NCBI GenBank assembly: GCA_017532345.1
Contig: JAFXJJ010000108.1
Location: 1 to 64,000 of the forward strand
DNA from: Erysipelotrichales bacterium
GTDB taxonomy: Bacteria > Bacillota_I > Bacilli_A > Erysipelotrichales > Erysipelotrichaceae
Length of the DNA: 64,000 nucleotides
Direction of reading: 5' to 3'
How positions within the stretch are numbered: position 1 is the first letter of the stretch; each line of letters opens with the position of its first letter. The notes under the pieces were generated by a model. The model made no database searches. It was not told the DNA's origin and worked only from the letters and a program-made list of their open reading frames with translations. The position numbers and the translations under genes were made by a program. Below are positions 1 to 9,473 of the stretch, piece after piece.

Positions 1-160
1 CTGCAGTCATTAACTTAGAAATGCTTGCTACTGATTGTGTATCATACATATTTCTATCTAAAATTATTTCATTGTTTGAACAATTAAGTACACAAGTACT
101 TGCAGATACTTGATTAATATATAAATGGCATATCATAAGTATTATTAAAAGATATTTCAT
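1..160 (-). CDS. D-alanyl-D-alanine carboxypeptidase, N-terminal part (cut by window edge)
   Basis: Only the first 53 codons are inside the window. They start at an ATG preceded by GGTGATTAG. The translation begins with a hydrophobic signal peptide (MKYLLIILMI, with cleavage plausible after VSA) and reaches SVASISKLMTA. That is the S-x-x-K nucleophile motif of low-molecular-weight penicillin-binding proteins (DacB/DacF/PBP5 type). Such enzymes remove the terminal D-Ala of peptidoglycan stem peptides outside the membrane. In Bacillus, dacB lies close to scpAB, and the spoVA genes nearby make a sporulation role likely. DacB and DacF cannot be told apart from this piece. Confidence 0.8.
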   Translation of the reverse strand, partial: MKYLLIILMICHLYINQVSASTCVLNCSNNEIILDRNMYDTQSVASISKLMTA

Positions 161-198
161 CTAATCACCATTCAATTATATGAATTGTAATGATGAAA

Positions 199-232
199 AA
201 GAATAAAAAGAAAATACGCCATTAAGCGTATT
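199..232 (-). terminator. Rho-independent terminator after scpB
   Basis: The perfect 7-bp stem AATACGC/GCGTATT (213-219 with 226-232) has a 6-base loop. On the minus strand it is followed by TTTTCTTTTTATTC. The hairpin overlaps the scpB stop codon. Confidence 0.8.
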
Positions 233-788
233 ATTCTGCTACTTCATTAAATAAATTTAATTCTTCATCATTATTTAGATTTGGTAATTCAGGTAATTCA
301 TCTAAACTCATTAGTTTAAATGCATCCATAAATTCATCTGTAACACCATATAAAATTGGCTTACCTACAGCTTCACTTCTACCAACTTCCTTAATTAATG
401 CCTTAGCTAATAACTTATGAAGCATGGCATCGCAGTTAACTCCACGAATATCTTCTATTTCTACACGAGTTATTGGTTGCTTATATGCAATAATTGCAAG
501 TGTTTCTAAGGCTGCTTGAGATAACTTATTACGTTCTGGTAGAGCGAATAGTTTTGCAGCATATTCATGCACTGATGCTTTAGTAACAAACTTATATAAA
601 CCACCATAACATACTAGTTCAATTCCACGATTACTATCAGTTTGACATGAATTACTAATGTGTTCTAAATATTCATCTACTACAAGTGGATCTAATTCAG
701 TAACTGAAGCAATTTGGTCAACCGTTAGTCCTTCATCACCAACCATATATAGTAGCCCTTCTATAATACTAATCCAGTACTCCATCAT
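231..788 (-). CDS. scpB: Segregation and condensation protein B
   Basis: ScpB is the winged-helix dimer that joins ScpA and SMC in the bacterial condensin, which compacts and segregates origins. The protein shows the family pattern: an N-terminal region ending in GDEGLTVDQIA, a central block with LSQAALETLAIIAYKQPITR, and VNCDAMLHKLLAKALIKEVGRSE followed by GKPILYGVTDEF. Two adjacent ATG codons (788 and 785) follow the SD GGGAG. An upstream TTG in frame lies before that SD and was rejected. The gene overlaps the end of scpA by about 20 bases, so translation is probably coupled. The length, about 185 residues, is usual. Confidence 0.95.
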   Translation of the reverse strand: MMEYWISIIEGLLYMVGDEGLTVDQIASVTELDPLVVDEYLEHISNSCQTDSNRGIELVCYGGLYKFVTKASVHEYAAKLFALPERNKLSQAALETLAIIAYKQPITRVEIEDIRGVNCDAMLHKLLAKALIKEVGRSEAVGKPILYGVTDEFMDAFKLMSLDELPELPNLNNDEELNLFNEVAE

Positions 789-1515
789 AAATATATTCTC
801 CCTTTTCAACTTCTACTTCATCATTTTCTAAAAAATTAAAATGTATTTCACCATGACTTGCCATATCTAACAATACAACAAATGTGATTACGAATTCTTG
901 CATGTTGTTGCAATCCTGAAGTATCTCATACAAATCAAATTTTGTTTTATTACTTATAGATAATTTATGTCTTACAATAATTCTTCGTTCATCAACAGAT
1001 ACTTCCTTAACCTCAAATTTTCTAGATTGAGGATTTGTTAACGCAATACGTTGATACATTTTTTCCATAGCTTTCAATAAGTCTGTAGAGTCCATATTAG
1101 ATGGTATTCCATCATCTTCTACATCACTTTGAAATTCACTTTGTAGCTTAGTAAAATGAAGTAAACGTTCATCATAATATTCTGATAAAATTGGTGTAAC
1201 TTCTTTAAATTTTTGGTATTCAATTAATCGTTTAACTAATTTTTCTTTTGGATCTTCTTCATAAGAATCTACTAGTTCTTCTTGTTCAACTGGTAATAAT
1301 CTTCTTGATTTAATCATAATAAGATTAGCCATCTCAACCAAATACTCACTAGCTATTTCAAGATGGAAATCTTCCATAGACTTGATATAGTTAATGTATT
1401 GTGTTGTTAATTCATTTATATCTAAATCCATTAAATCTAATTTGTGCTCAGCAATTAGATGAAGCATCAAATCATATGGACCATTAAATTCATTAATTAC
1501 TACTTCAAATGCCAT
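769..1515 (-). CDS. scpA: Segregation and condensation protein A
   Basis: ScpA is the kleisin subunit of SMC-ScpAB. It bridges the SMC heads, with the N-terminal part binding the SMC neck and the C-terminal part binding the cap. The start MAFEVVINEFNGPYDLMLHL is the family signature (F-x-GP-x-DLLL-x-LI). A charged middle (YEEDPKEKLVKRLIEYQKFKE) follows, then a C-terminal winged helix with FVVLLDMASHGEI. The ATG is preceded by AGGTGG. The 248-residue length is normal. Its stop lies inside scpB, and the pair ends at the terminator at about 199-232. Confidence 0.95.
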   Translation of the reverse strand: MAFEVVINEFNGPYDLMLHLIAEHKLDLMDLDINELTTQYINYIKSMEDFHLEIASEYLVEMANLIMIKSRRLLPVEQEELVDSYEEDPKEKLVKRLIEYQKFKEVTPILSEYYDERLLHFTKLQSEFQSDVEDDGIPSNMDSTDLLKAMEKMYQRIALTNPQSRKFEVKEVSVDERRIIVRHKLSISNKTKFDLYEILQDCNNMQEFVITFVVLLDMASHGEIHFNFLENDEVEVEKGEYIYDGVLD

Positions 1516-1584
1516 GAATTACCACCTCGCCATACGATTATACCATGATTTTAACTTTAATGAAAACAATTTATTACAATAATA

Positions 1585-1935
1585 CTATGATTTAGGCTTA
1601 AATATTAAAGCTACAATAAATGAGAAGATAATTGCAGCTGTAATTCCAGGTGTAGTTAGATTAAACATTCCCATAAAAATTCCAAGAAAGCCATTACCTT
1701 GAGTTTCAAACATCGTACCATGAATTAATGAATGTCCAAAGCTAGTAATTGGTAAACTAGCACCTGCACCGCATAATACTAATAACTTATCATATAAATC
1801 GCCAAAGTCTAGCAGTGTCCCAATAACGACAAATATACTAGTAATATGGCCTGCTGTTAACTTAGTATGATCATAAATAAATTGGCCAATTACACAAATA
1901 AGACCACAATATATTGCACCATAAATATAAGTCAT
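1585..1935 (-). CDS. spoVAE: Stage V sporulation protein AE
   Basis: A 116-residue, very hydrophobic protein of the SpoVAC/SpoVAEb family, with about four membrane spans. It shares GAGASLPITSFGHSLIHG with the related SpoVAC (GAGLFIPITGFANSM). SpoVA proteins form the inner-membrane channel that moves dipicolinic acid into the forespore and out during germination. It lies two bases after spoVAD. The short cluster C-D-E without AA, AB or AF is the minimal set found in many clostridia and relatives. Confidence 0.9.
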   Translation of the reverse strand: MTYIYGAIYCGLICVIGQFIYDHTKLTAGHITSIFVVIGTLLDFGDLYDKLLVLCGAGASLPITSFGHSLIHGTMFETQGNGFLGIFMGMFNLTTPGITAAIIFSFIVALIFKPKS

Positions 1936-1937
1936 AG

Positions 1938-2924
1938 CTATACCGCCTTTCTGAATACAATCGCATGAGCAATTGAAGGAATGGATTGTTTTTGGAAGAC
2001 TGCAATAGGATTATGTAAAGCTCCTGTAGGAACATATAATAATGAATTAATCTTACCATTTTCAATCATTGGTAAATATTTTCCACAAAGCATCAACATA
2101 CTACATGCACATCCACTACCACCCATGTAGCACTCTGGACATCCTTTATAAATCATTGTTCCTAAGTCAACTAGATTATCTAATGAATCAGTATATCCAT
2201 TTTCTTTGAATAATGCCTTTAAAACTGATAAACCTAAACTTCCTAAATCACCAGTAACAACATAATCATAATCTTTAAATGAGCGATTTGTATCTTTGAA
2301 ATGCGTAGTGATTGTATCATAAGCTGCAATAGACATTGCACCACCCATATCATTTACGTCCTTATAGTTGAAATCTTGAATAACCCCAAGTGTATATGCT
2401 TCAATTTGAATTGGATGCTTCTTACTCGTCAATATGATTGATCCAGCACCACTAGTTGTAGTAGTAACTACTTCTTTCTTTTGTAACCCATATTCATTAG
2501 GATATCGAAATTGTCGTTCTGCAGCTGCATAATGAGATGAAGTAGTAACTAATACTTTCTTTCCATTAACTGCATAATTACTTCCTATGATTAATCCTAA
2601 AGCACTAGAGCTACACGCTGAATAAATTCCTATTACAGGAATACTTATATGTCTTAAACCATAATAAGTAGTCATTAATTGATTCATTAAATCACCACTA
2701 ACAATTAATTCAAGATCATTTAGTCTTAAATTGCTTTTCTTTAATACATTTTCAATGGAAGTCTTCATCAATTTTTGTTCAGCTAGCTCATAGTTTTTCT
2801 CATCACAATATATATCATCAAATACTGTATCTAATTTCCCTCTTAATTCTCCTTTATCCTCATTAATCGTAGCGGCAGTAGCGTAATTTAATACATATGT
2901 ACTATCTAATTTATAAGTTCTCAT
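1938..2924 (-). CDS. spoVAD: Stage V sporulation protein AD
   Basis: SpoVAD has a thiolase-like fold and binds dipicolinic acid at the SpoVA channel. Visible family features are IGIYSACSSSALGLIIGS (thiolase-type nucleophile region), TTTTSGAGSIILTS, and the C-terminal KGCPECYMGGSGCACS. The reading frame can be extended to a TTG at 2939, but that codon touches the AGGAG motif. I chose ATG 2924, which overlaps the end of spoVAC by 14 bases. The spacing to AGGAG is then long (about 15), so translation may depend on coupling. About 328 residues, usual for the family. Confidence 0.9.
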   Translation of the reverse strand: MRTYKLDSTYVLNYATAATINEDKGELRGKLDTVFDDIYCDEKNYELAEQKLMKTSIENVLKKSNLRLNDLELIVSGDLMNQLMTTYYGLRHISIPVIGIYSACSSSALGLIIGSNYAVNGKKVLVTTSSHYAAAERQFRYPNEYGLQKKEVVTTTTSGAGSIILTSKKHPIQIEAYTLGVIQDFNYKDVNDMGGAMSIAAYDTITTHFKDTNRSFKDYDYVVTGDLGSLGLSVLKALFKENGYTDSLDNLVDLGTMIYKGCPECYMGGSGCACSMLMLCGKYLPMIENGKINSLLYVPTGALHNPIAVFQKQSIPSIAHAIVFRKAV

Positions 2925-3342
2925 AGATAAAACGTACAACTCCTACTAAATAAGTTGCTACCACACCATAAACTAATACACTGCCTGCTAACTTAAATAT
3001 ATTTGATCCAATACCATAAACTAGACCTTCATGTTTACTTTCAAGTGCTGATGAGCACATACTATTGGCAAAACCTGTAATTGGAATAAATAAACCAGCC
3101 CCAAAGATAGTAGCAAGTTTATCATATACACCTAAACCAGTTAGTAAACATGTTAATGCGATTATAATGATAATCATCGGTGTTACTGCTTCACTTTTAG
3201 ATAAATCAGTATATCTAACAATCATATCCATAATAAATTGACCTAATACTGATACAGTGGCCCCTCCAATAAAAGCAAATATTAAATTACTTAATTTAGG
3301 TTTTGGTTTCTTTTCTTGTATTATTGTATTTATATCTTTCAT
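2911..3342 (-). CDS. spoVAC: Stage V sporulation protein AC
   Basis: A 143-residue polytopic membrane protein of the SpoVAC family, thought to be a mechanosensitive part of the dipicolinate channel. It has a charged N-terminus with KPKPKLSN, several hydrophobic segments, and the family stretch GAGLFIPITGFANSMCSSALE. The start has a clear GGAGG seven bases upstream. The only upstream spacer is about 70 bp after dnaJ and its terminator, so a forespore (SigG) promoter should lie there. AATACTA near 3360 resembles a SigG -10, but I could not see a convincing -35. Confidence 0.92.
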   Translation of the reverse strand: MKDINTIIQEKKPKPKLSNLIFAFIGGATVSVLGQFIMDMIVRYTDLSKSEAVTPMIIIIIALTCLLTGLGVYDKLATIFGAGLFIPITGFANSMCSSALESKHEGLVYGIGSNIFKLAGSVLVYGVVATYLVGVVRFIYENL

Positions 3343-3383
3343 AATGATTCCTCCATAATTCTAGTATTTCCAAATCATTATAA

Positions 3384-3412
3384 AATATAAAAAAAGGGAA
3401 ATTAATTCCCTT
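3384..3412 (-). terminator. Terminator after dnaJ
   Basis: The stem AAGGGAA/TTCCCTT (3394-3400 with 3406-3412) has a 5-base loop. On the minus strand it is followed by TTTTTATATTTTA. It separates the heat-shock operon from spoVAC. Confidence 0.85.
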
Positions 3413-3413
3413 C

Positions 3414-4532
3414 TTATTTGAATGCATTTTTAAATTTATCAAAAATAGATCCGTTCTTATTTTCGATATTTCTTAGCTTTTCGTAAATTTCACGTTCTTC
3501 TCTACTTAATTTAGTAGGAATCTTAATATCAATATGAACGTATTCATCACCTGTTGCACCACCACGGATATCAGGAACACCTTTACCTCTTATACGAAGC
3601 TTTTGACCATGTTGTGTACCTTCTGGTACTGTTAATTCTATATCACCATAAGGTGTAGGAACATCTTTCTTACATCCTAATGCTGCATCAGCAACACTTA
3701 ATGGAATAGTAATATGAATATCTTTTCCATCTCTTGTATAGTTTTCATGTTTACCTACAATGATTTCTAAATATAAATCACCGTTAGGACCACCATTAAC
3801 GCCTCTTTCACCTTTACCAGATACCTTTAATTGTTGACCAGATTGAATACCTGCAGGAATTTTAACATCAATCTTAACAGTTTTATGAACATATCCTTCA
3901 CCATGACATGATGTACATTTACGTTTAATGAACTTACCAGTACCACGACATTCTGGACATGTAGTAGTATTCATCATTGTTCCAAACATCGTTCTAGTAG
4001 CTTGTTGTACTACACCTCTACCATTACATTTAGTACAAACTGAAATATCATCTTTACTGTATGCACCAGTACCATGACAATCTGGACATTCTTCATCAAC
4101 ATTAATAGTTAATTCAGTACTCTTTCCAAAGATTGCATCCATAAAGTCAATACGTAATTGCATATAACGGTCTTGACCCTTTCTTGGACTATTTGATGCA
4201 CGTGATGAACGACCACCACCGAATCCACCACCAAAGAAAGAACCAAAAATATCATTTAAATCATCAAAATCAGCGAATCCTGCACCGCCACCAAAGCCAG
4301 CATTACCATCAACACCTGCATGACCAAATTGATCATATGCAGCACGTTTTTGTGGATCAGATAATACTTCATTTGCTTCATTAATTTCTTTAAATTTATC
4401 TGCAGCATCAGGCTCTTTATTAATATCTGGGTGATACTTTTTAGCTAATTTACGATATGCACGTTTTATTTCATCGTCAGTAGCTGATTTACTAATGCCT
4501 AACACATCATAATAATCTCTTTTATCTGCCAT
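3414..4532 (-). CDS. dnaJ: Chaperone protein DnaJ
   Basis: An Hsp40 co-chaperone that delivers unfolded clients to DnaK and stimulates its ATPase. Domains in order: J domain with KKYHPDINK (HPD motif) in the first 70 residues; a glycine/phenylalanine-rich linker; four zinc-binding CxxCxGxG repeats ([32 protein letters not shown]); and the C-terminal substrate-binding domains. At 372 residues it is a full type I DnaJ. It is the last gene of hrcA-grpE-dnaK-dnaJ, separated from dnaK by a strong hairpin that may lower its expression relative to dnaK. Confidence 0.98.
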   Translation of the reverse strand: MADKRDYYDVLGISKSATDDEIKRAYRKLAKKYHPDINKEPDAADKFKEINEANEVLSDPQKRAAYDQFGHAGVDGNAGFGGGAGFADFDDLNDIFGSFFGGGFGGGRSSRASNSPRKGQDRYMQLRIDFMDAIFGKSTELTINVDEECPDCHGTGAYSKDDISVCTKCNGRGVVQQATRTMFGTMMNTTTCPECRGTGKFIKRKCTSCHGEGYVHKTVKIDVKIPAGIQSGQQLKVSGKGERGVNGGPNGDLYLEIIVGKHENYTRDGKDIHITIPLSVADAALGCKKDVPTPYGDIELTVPEGTQHGQKLRIRGKGVPDIRGGATGDEYVHIDIKIPTKLSREEREIYEKLRNIENKNGSIFDKFKNAFK

Positions 4533-4556
4533 ACCAAAACTCCTTTATCATATACA

Positions 4557-4586
4557 AAGTAAAGCCTAGATACCTAGGCCTTACTT
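4557..4586 (-). promoter_or_regulatory. Intercistronic dnaK-dnaJ stem-loop
   Basis: A 13-bp stem with one G-U pair (4557-4569 with 4574-4586) and a 4-base loop. It begins 7 bases past the dnaK stop. What follows is TGTATATGA, not a U-run, so it looks like an RNA-processing or 3'-protecting structure or a weak terminator rather than a full one. Confidence 0.65.
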
Positions 4587-4592
4587 AATTGA

Positions 4593-6425
<1,833 letters not shown>

Positions 6426-6431
6426 CTAAGT

Positions 6432-6977
6432 TTATTCACTTACTTTAACATAACTTGGTCGAATTACTCGATCTTTTAATTTATAACCCTTTTGTAGCTC
6501 TTCAAGAACAATATCAGCTTCAACACCTTCAACCTTTTCAGTCATAAGTGCTTGATGAACATTTGGATCAAATGGTTTATCTTTAGCTTCAATTACTTCA
6601 ACGCCTTCTTTTTGTAAGGCATTCATTAAGCCATCATAAATCATTTTAAATCCTGTAAGATAATTCTTAATTGATTCATCATCACTCTTTACAGCTAGAG
6701 CTCTTTCAAAGTTATCAAGTACAGGTAATATATCTAAAGCAAAACTTTGAATACGATATTTCATATTAGTTTCATAGTCTTGCTGAAGACGCTTCTTTCT
6801 ATTTTCAGCATCTGCATATGCTTTATAATAATCATTCTTTGCATCAGCTAATGCTTTTGTTAACTCTTCTACCTTTGCAGTTAACTCAGCTATTTCATCA
6901 ACTTCAACCGTTTCAACAACTTCTTCTGTAGCTTCAACTTCTTCGTTAACTGTTTGATTTACATCTTTCTCGTTCAT
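6432..6977 (-). CDS. grpE: Nucleotide exchange factor GrpE
   Basis: GrpE releases ADP from DnaK. A low-complexity acidic head (EATEEVVETVEVDEIAEL) is followed by a long coiled coil (ELTKALADAKNDYYKAYADA). Next is RKKRLQQDYE and the C-terminal beta domain with KDKPFDPNVHQALM and the end RPSYVKVSE. The 181-residue length is normal. It sits between hrcA and dnaK with 12 and 18 base gaps. Confidence 0.97.
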   Translation of the reverse strand: MNEKDVNQTVNEEVEATEEVVETVEVDEIAELTAKVEELTKALADAKNDYYKAYADAENRKKRLQQDYETNMKYRIQSFALDILPVLDNFERALAVKSDDESIKNYLTGFKMIYDGLMNALQKEGVEVIEAKDKPFDPNVHQALMTEKVEGVEADIVLEELQKGYKLKDRVIRPSYVKVSE

Positions 6978-6989
6978 TCTATATTCTCC

Positions 6990-8012
6990 TTAATTTTCAT
7001 CACTAAACAATTCTTCAATTGTCTTCGTCATATATTCCATCATACCAATGACTTTGTCATAAGCCATTCGTTTAGGACCAACAACCATTAGTTTACCTTC
7101 TTCCGCTTTTCCTAAACGGAATGAACTAGAAACTACGGAAACATCATCTATTTCAATTAAGTTATCACCTATCGAAACATTAACACCATTCTTTTCATGC
7201 TTTTCACGTTGTTCATATTGACGCCATATACTTTGGTTTTCTAACATATTCATAACTTTACGAACTTTCTCAATATCACTGAATTCTGGTTGGTAAAGCA
7301 TATTGTTTTTACCACTAATATATGGTGTATTTCCTTTAGAGAAATTAATGAATGCATTAATGAAAGCTTGGAATAACGCTTCATGATGCTTAACATTAGC
7401 TGCAAGTATTGGTTCTAAATCGTTTAGCTTTTCAACTACGTTACTAATTAAAGTACCAGACAAACGATCATTCAAGATACTTGCACATATTTCTATATCA
7501 TCGATTGCCACTATGTCATCAAACTGGAAGATACGATTTTCAGTATGTCCTGAACTTGTGATGAAGACTGCTACTGCACTTCTTTCATTAAGTGGAAATA
7601 ATTTAATATGTTTAAGCTCCTGCGTATTTGCAGCAGGACCTAGAACCATTGTTGTTAGATTTGTCATTTGCGAAAGTATCTCACAACATTTCTTAATAAC
7701 ATCATCTATTTCCATATTACGTTCATCAAAGATAGTTTGAAGAGCTTTCTTTGATTCTTCATCAAGTTTTGATTCCATTAAATTATCCACATAGAACTTG
7801 TAACCTTTACTTGAAGGAACACGTCCTGCAGATGTATGTGGTTTTTCTAAGTAACCTAAATTCTCTAATTCAGCCATATCATTACGAATGGTTGCTGAAG
7901 AATATGGTAAATCATAAACTTCGATAAGAGTTTTAGAACCAACTGGTTCTGCTGTTTTAATGAACTCATCAACAATACATTTAAATACTGTAAGTTGTCT
8001 CTCACTAAGCAT
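6990..8012 (-). CDS. hrcA: Heat-inducible transcription repressor HrcA
   Basis: HrcA is a dimeric repressor that binds CIRCE and depends on GroEL for folding, which ties its activity to protein damage. The N-terminal winged helix holds TAEPVGSKTLIEVYDLPYSS followed by ATIRNDMAELE. A GAF-like region and dimer segment follow. The frame extends to a GTG at 8033, but GGAGGT at the right distance points to ATG 8012. Its own promoter carries two CIRCE operators, so it is self-regulated and controls grpE, dnaK and dnaJ. Confidence 0.96.
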   Translation of the reverse strand: MLSERQLTVFKCIVDEFIKTAEPVGSKTLIEVYDLPYSSATIRNDMAELENLGYLEKPHTSAGRVPSSKGYKFYVDNLMESKLDEESKKALQTIFDERNMEIDDVIKKCCEILSQMTNLTTMVLGPAANTQELKHIKLFPLNERSAVAVFITSSGHTENRIFQFDDIVAIDDIEICASILNDRLSGTLISNVVEKLNDLEPILAANVKHHEALFQAFINAFINFSKGNTPYISGKNNMLYQPEFSDIEKVRKVMNMLENQSIWRQYEQREKHEKNGVNVSIGDNLIEIDDVSVVSSSFRLGKAEEGKLMVVGPKRMAYDKVIGMMEYMTKTIEELFSDEN

Positions 8013-8026
8013 ATCATTTACCTCCA

Positions 8027-8053
8027 TTAGCACTCCCTTATCAGGTTTGCCAA
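8027..8053 (-). promoter_or_regulatory. CIRCE operator 2 (HrcA site), downstream of the promoter
   Basis: Minus-strand TTGGCAAAC, 9-base spacer, GAGTGCTAA. The downstream arm is perfect and the upstream arm matches TTAGCACTC at 6 of 9. It lies in the 5' leader and ends just before the hrcA SD. Confidence 0.75.
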
Positions 8054-8057
8054 ATGT

Positions 8058-8086
8058 ATTATATAGTACATATTTAGCAATGTCAA
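8058..8086 (-). promoter_or_regulatory. SigA promoter of the hrcA operon
   Basis: Perfect consensus: -35 TTGACA (8081-8086), 17-base spacer, -10 TATAAT (8058-8063). CIRCE 1 covers the -35. Confidence 0.92.
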
Positions 8087-8100
8087 CATCAAAGTGCTAA
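8074..8100 (-). promoter_or_regulatory. CIRCE operator 1 (HrcA site), over the -35 box
   Basis: Minus-strand TTAGCACTT, 9-base spacer, CATTGCTAA. The arms match the CIRCE consensus (TTAGCACTC-N9-GAGTGCTAA) at 8/9 and 7/9. It overlaps TTGACA, so HrcA would block RNA polymerase. Confidence 0.8.
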
Positions 8101-8106
8101 ATAATG

Positions 8107-8145
8107 TAAAAAATAAAAGAATAAAGCATTTTTATGCCTTATTCT
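8107..8145 (-). terminator. Terminator of the MacB-type ABC operon
   Basis: A 12-bp stem with one G-U pair (8118-8129 with 8134-8145) and a 4-base loop. On the minus strand it is followed by TTTATTTTTTACA. The hairpin overlaps the stop codon of the permease gene. Confidence 0.85.
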
Positions 8146-9473
8146 TGCCTAATTGCAGATAATGCACTAATCTTTACAGCACGATTAGCTGGCGAAATTC
8201 CACTAATAATACCAACTAATATAGAGAAACCAAAACCTAATAAGTCAAGCCATAATGGAATTTGAGAGATATCACCAGTACTTCCCATCATTGATGACAT
8301 AACAATATTAACTACTATTGATAAGCTATGACTTAAAATTAAACCACAAATACCACCTATCATACCAATACATGCAGCTTCTGTAAGGAACATGGCACGA
8401 ATGTCACCTAAGCGGCAACCAATAACCTTCATAACCCCAATTTCTCTAGTACGTTCATAAATAGACATAACCATTGTATTGGCAATACCGATGGCAGCTA
8501 CAAGCATACTAACAGCACCTAATGCTCCTAATACTAACTGTACTGTTTGCATCATATCGCTCATCTGCCCTCTCATTTGCTCAGCAGACCATGTATCAAA
8601 TCCTAATTCTTTGATTTGTGCTTCAACGTCAGCAACATTTTCAATATCATCAACCTTTACATACACTTGATCAAACATCTTGTCGTTATTAGTCATTTTT
8701 AAACCATTAACCTTATAGTATTCTTCTTTTAAATTAGCAAAGAATTTATAATCAATATACGCTATAGCTTGTCCGTAATCTTTAGAGCTGTCACCTTTGA
8801 TAATTCCAGGAGAAGTTAGTTTATGTTGACGAATATCTCCACTATATGTTTTTAAATTACCAGTTTCATCAAATTGGTTGTATTGTACTTGCATACTAAT
8901 TCGTTTACGAAGTGGATCTACAGGTAAAGGCTTTTTGTTACCTTGAGAGTCGTATGCACCACTTGACCAAGTTTCTTTTGTTGAGTCAATAAAGTTATAT
9001 GGTCCATTCTCATTAAACATTATCACATTCTCATCTTTAGCTGTTGGCCAACGACCATCAGCTAGTTCATAGCCTAAATCTGCCATCATACTTAAATCAA
9101 CAACATAAACTGAGCCTGAATAAGTATATCTTCCACTAGTCATTCGATAATTAGAATAATCACCAACATCAAAATAATAACTAAAATATGGTGTCGCTGC
9201 CTTTACATGATCAATCTTTTTAATAATACCTAATGATTCTTCATCAAGTTTAGCAGCATTTTCATCTCCCCAAGTACGATAAACTTGAATAGTAGTAATA
9301 TCCATATAACTACTAATTTGTTCTTCCTGGATATTTTCTAAACCAACACCAATTGATATCATTACAACAATACTTGTTGTACCGATCATTACACCTAATA
9401 CAGTTAATACAGAACGTAGTTTACGCTTCCATAAGTTAGAAACACAAAGTCTAAAAAGATCATAAATCTTCAT
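8139..9473 (-). CDS. ABC transporter permease, MacB/FtsX type
   Basis: 444 residues with the MacB layout. The first membrane helix follows NLWKRKLRSVLTVLGVMIGT. A large extracellular region spans roughly residues 45-305. Three C-terminal helices (from MMQTVQLVLGALGAVSMLVA) include the FtsX-type coupling stretch ANTMVMSIYERTREIGVMKV. These permeases do not move substrates through a pore. They transmit ATP hydrolysis to extracellular partners by mechanotransmission, in export or in sensing and resistance to peptides. The last gene of a three-gene operon with an ATPase and a large surface protein, which it overlaps by 14 bases. Substrate unknown. Confidence 0.88.
   Translation of the reverse strand: MKIYDLFRLCVSNLWKRKLRSVLTVLGVMIGTTSIVVMISIGVGLENIQEEQISSYMDITTIQVYRTWGDENAAKLDEESLGIIKKIDHVKAATPYFSYYFDVGDYSNYRMTSGRYTYSGSVYVVDLSMMADLGYELADGRWPTAKDENVIMFNENGPYNFIDSTKETWSSGAYDSQGNKKPLPVDPLRKRISMQVQYNQFDETGNLKTYSGDIRQHKLTSPGIIKGDSSKDYGQAIAYIDYKFFANLKEEYYKVNGLKMTNNDKMFDQVYVKVDDIENVADVEAQIKELGFDTWSAEQMRGQMSDMMQTVQLVLGALGAVSMLVAAIGIANTMVMSIYERTREIGVMKVIGCRLGDIRAMFLTEAACIGMIGGICGLILSHSLSIVVNIVMSSMMGSTGDISQIPLWLDLLGFGFSILVGIISGISPANRAVKISALSAIRQE

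Noticed and set aside
175-182. SigE-like -10 (CATATAAT) before the carboxypeptidase gene
   Set aside because: It lies so close to the start codon that the transcript would barely include the SD, and no matching -35 is visible.
4184-4384. Histidine-rich rightward ORF opposite the dnaJ Gly/Phe linker
   Set aside because: It is the antisense of the glycine-rich repeat; no SD or promoter, and composition follows the dnaJ codons.
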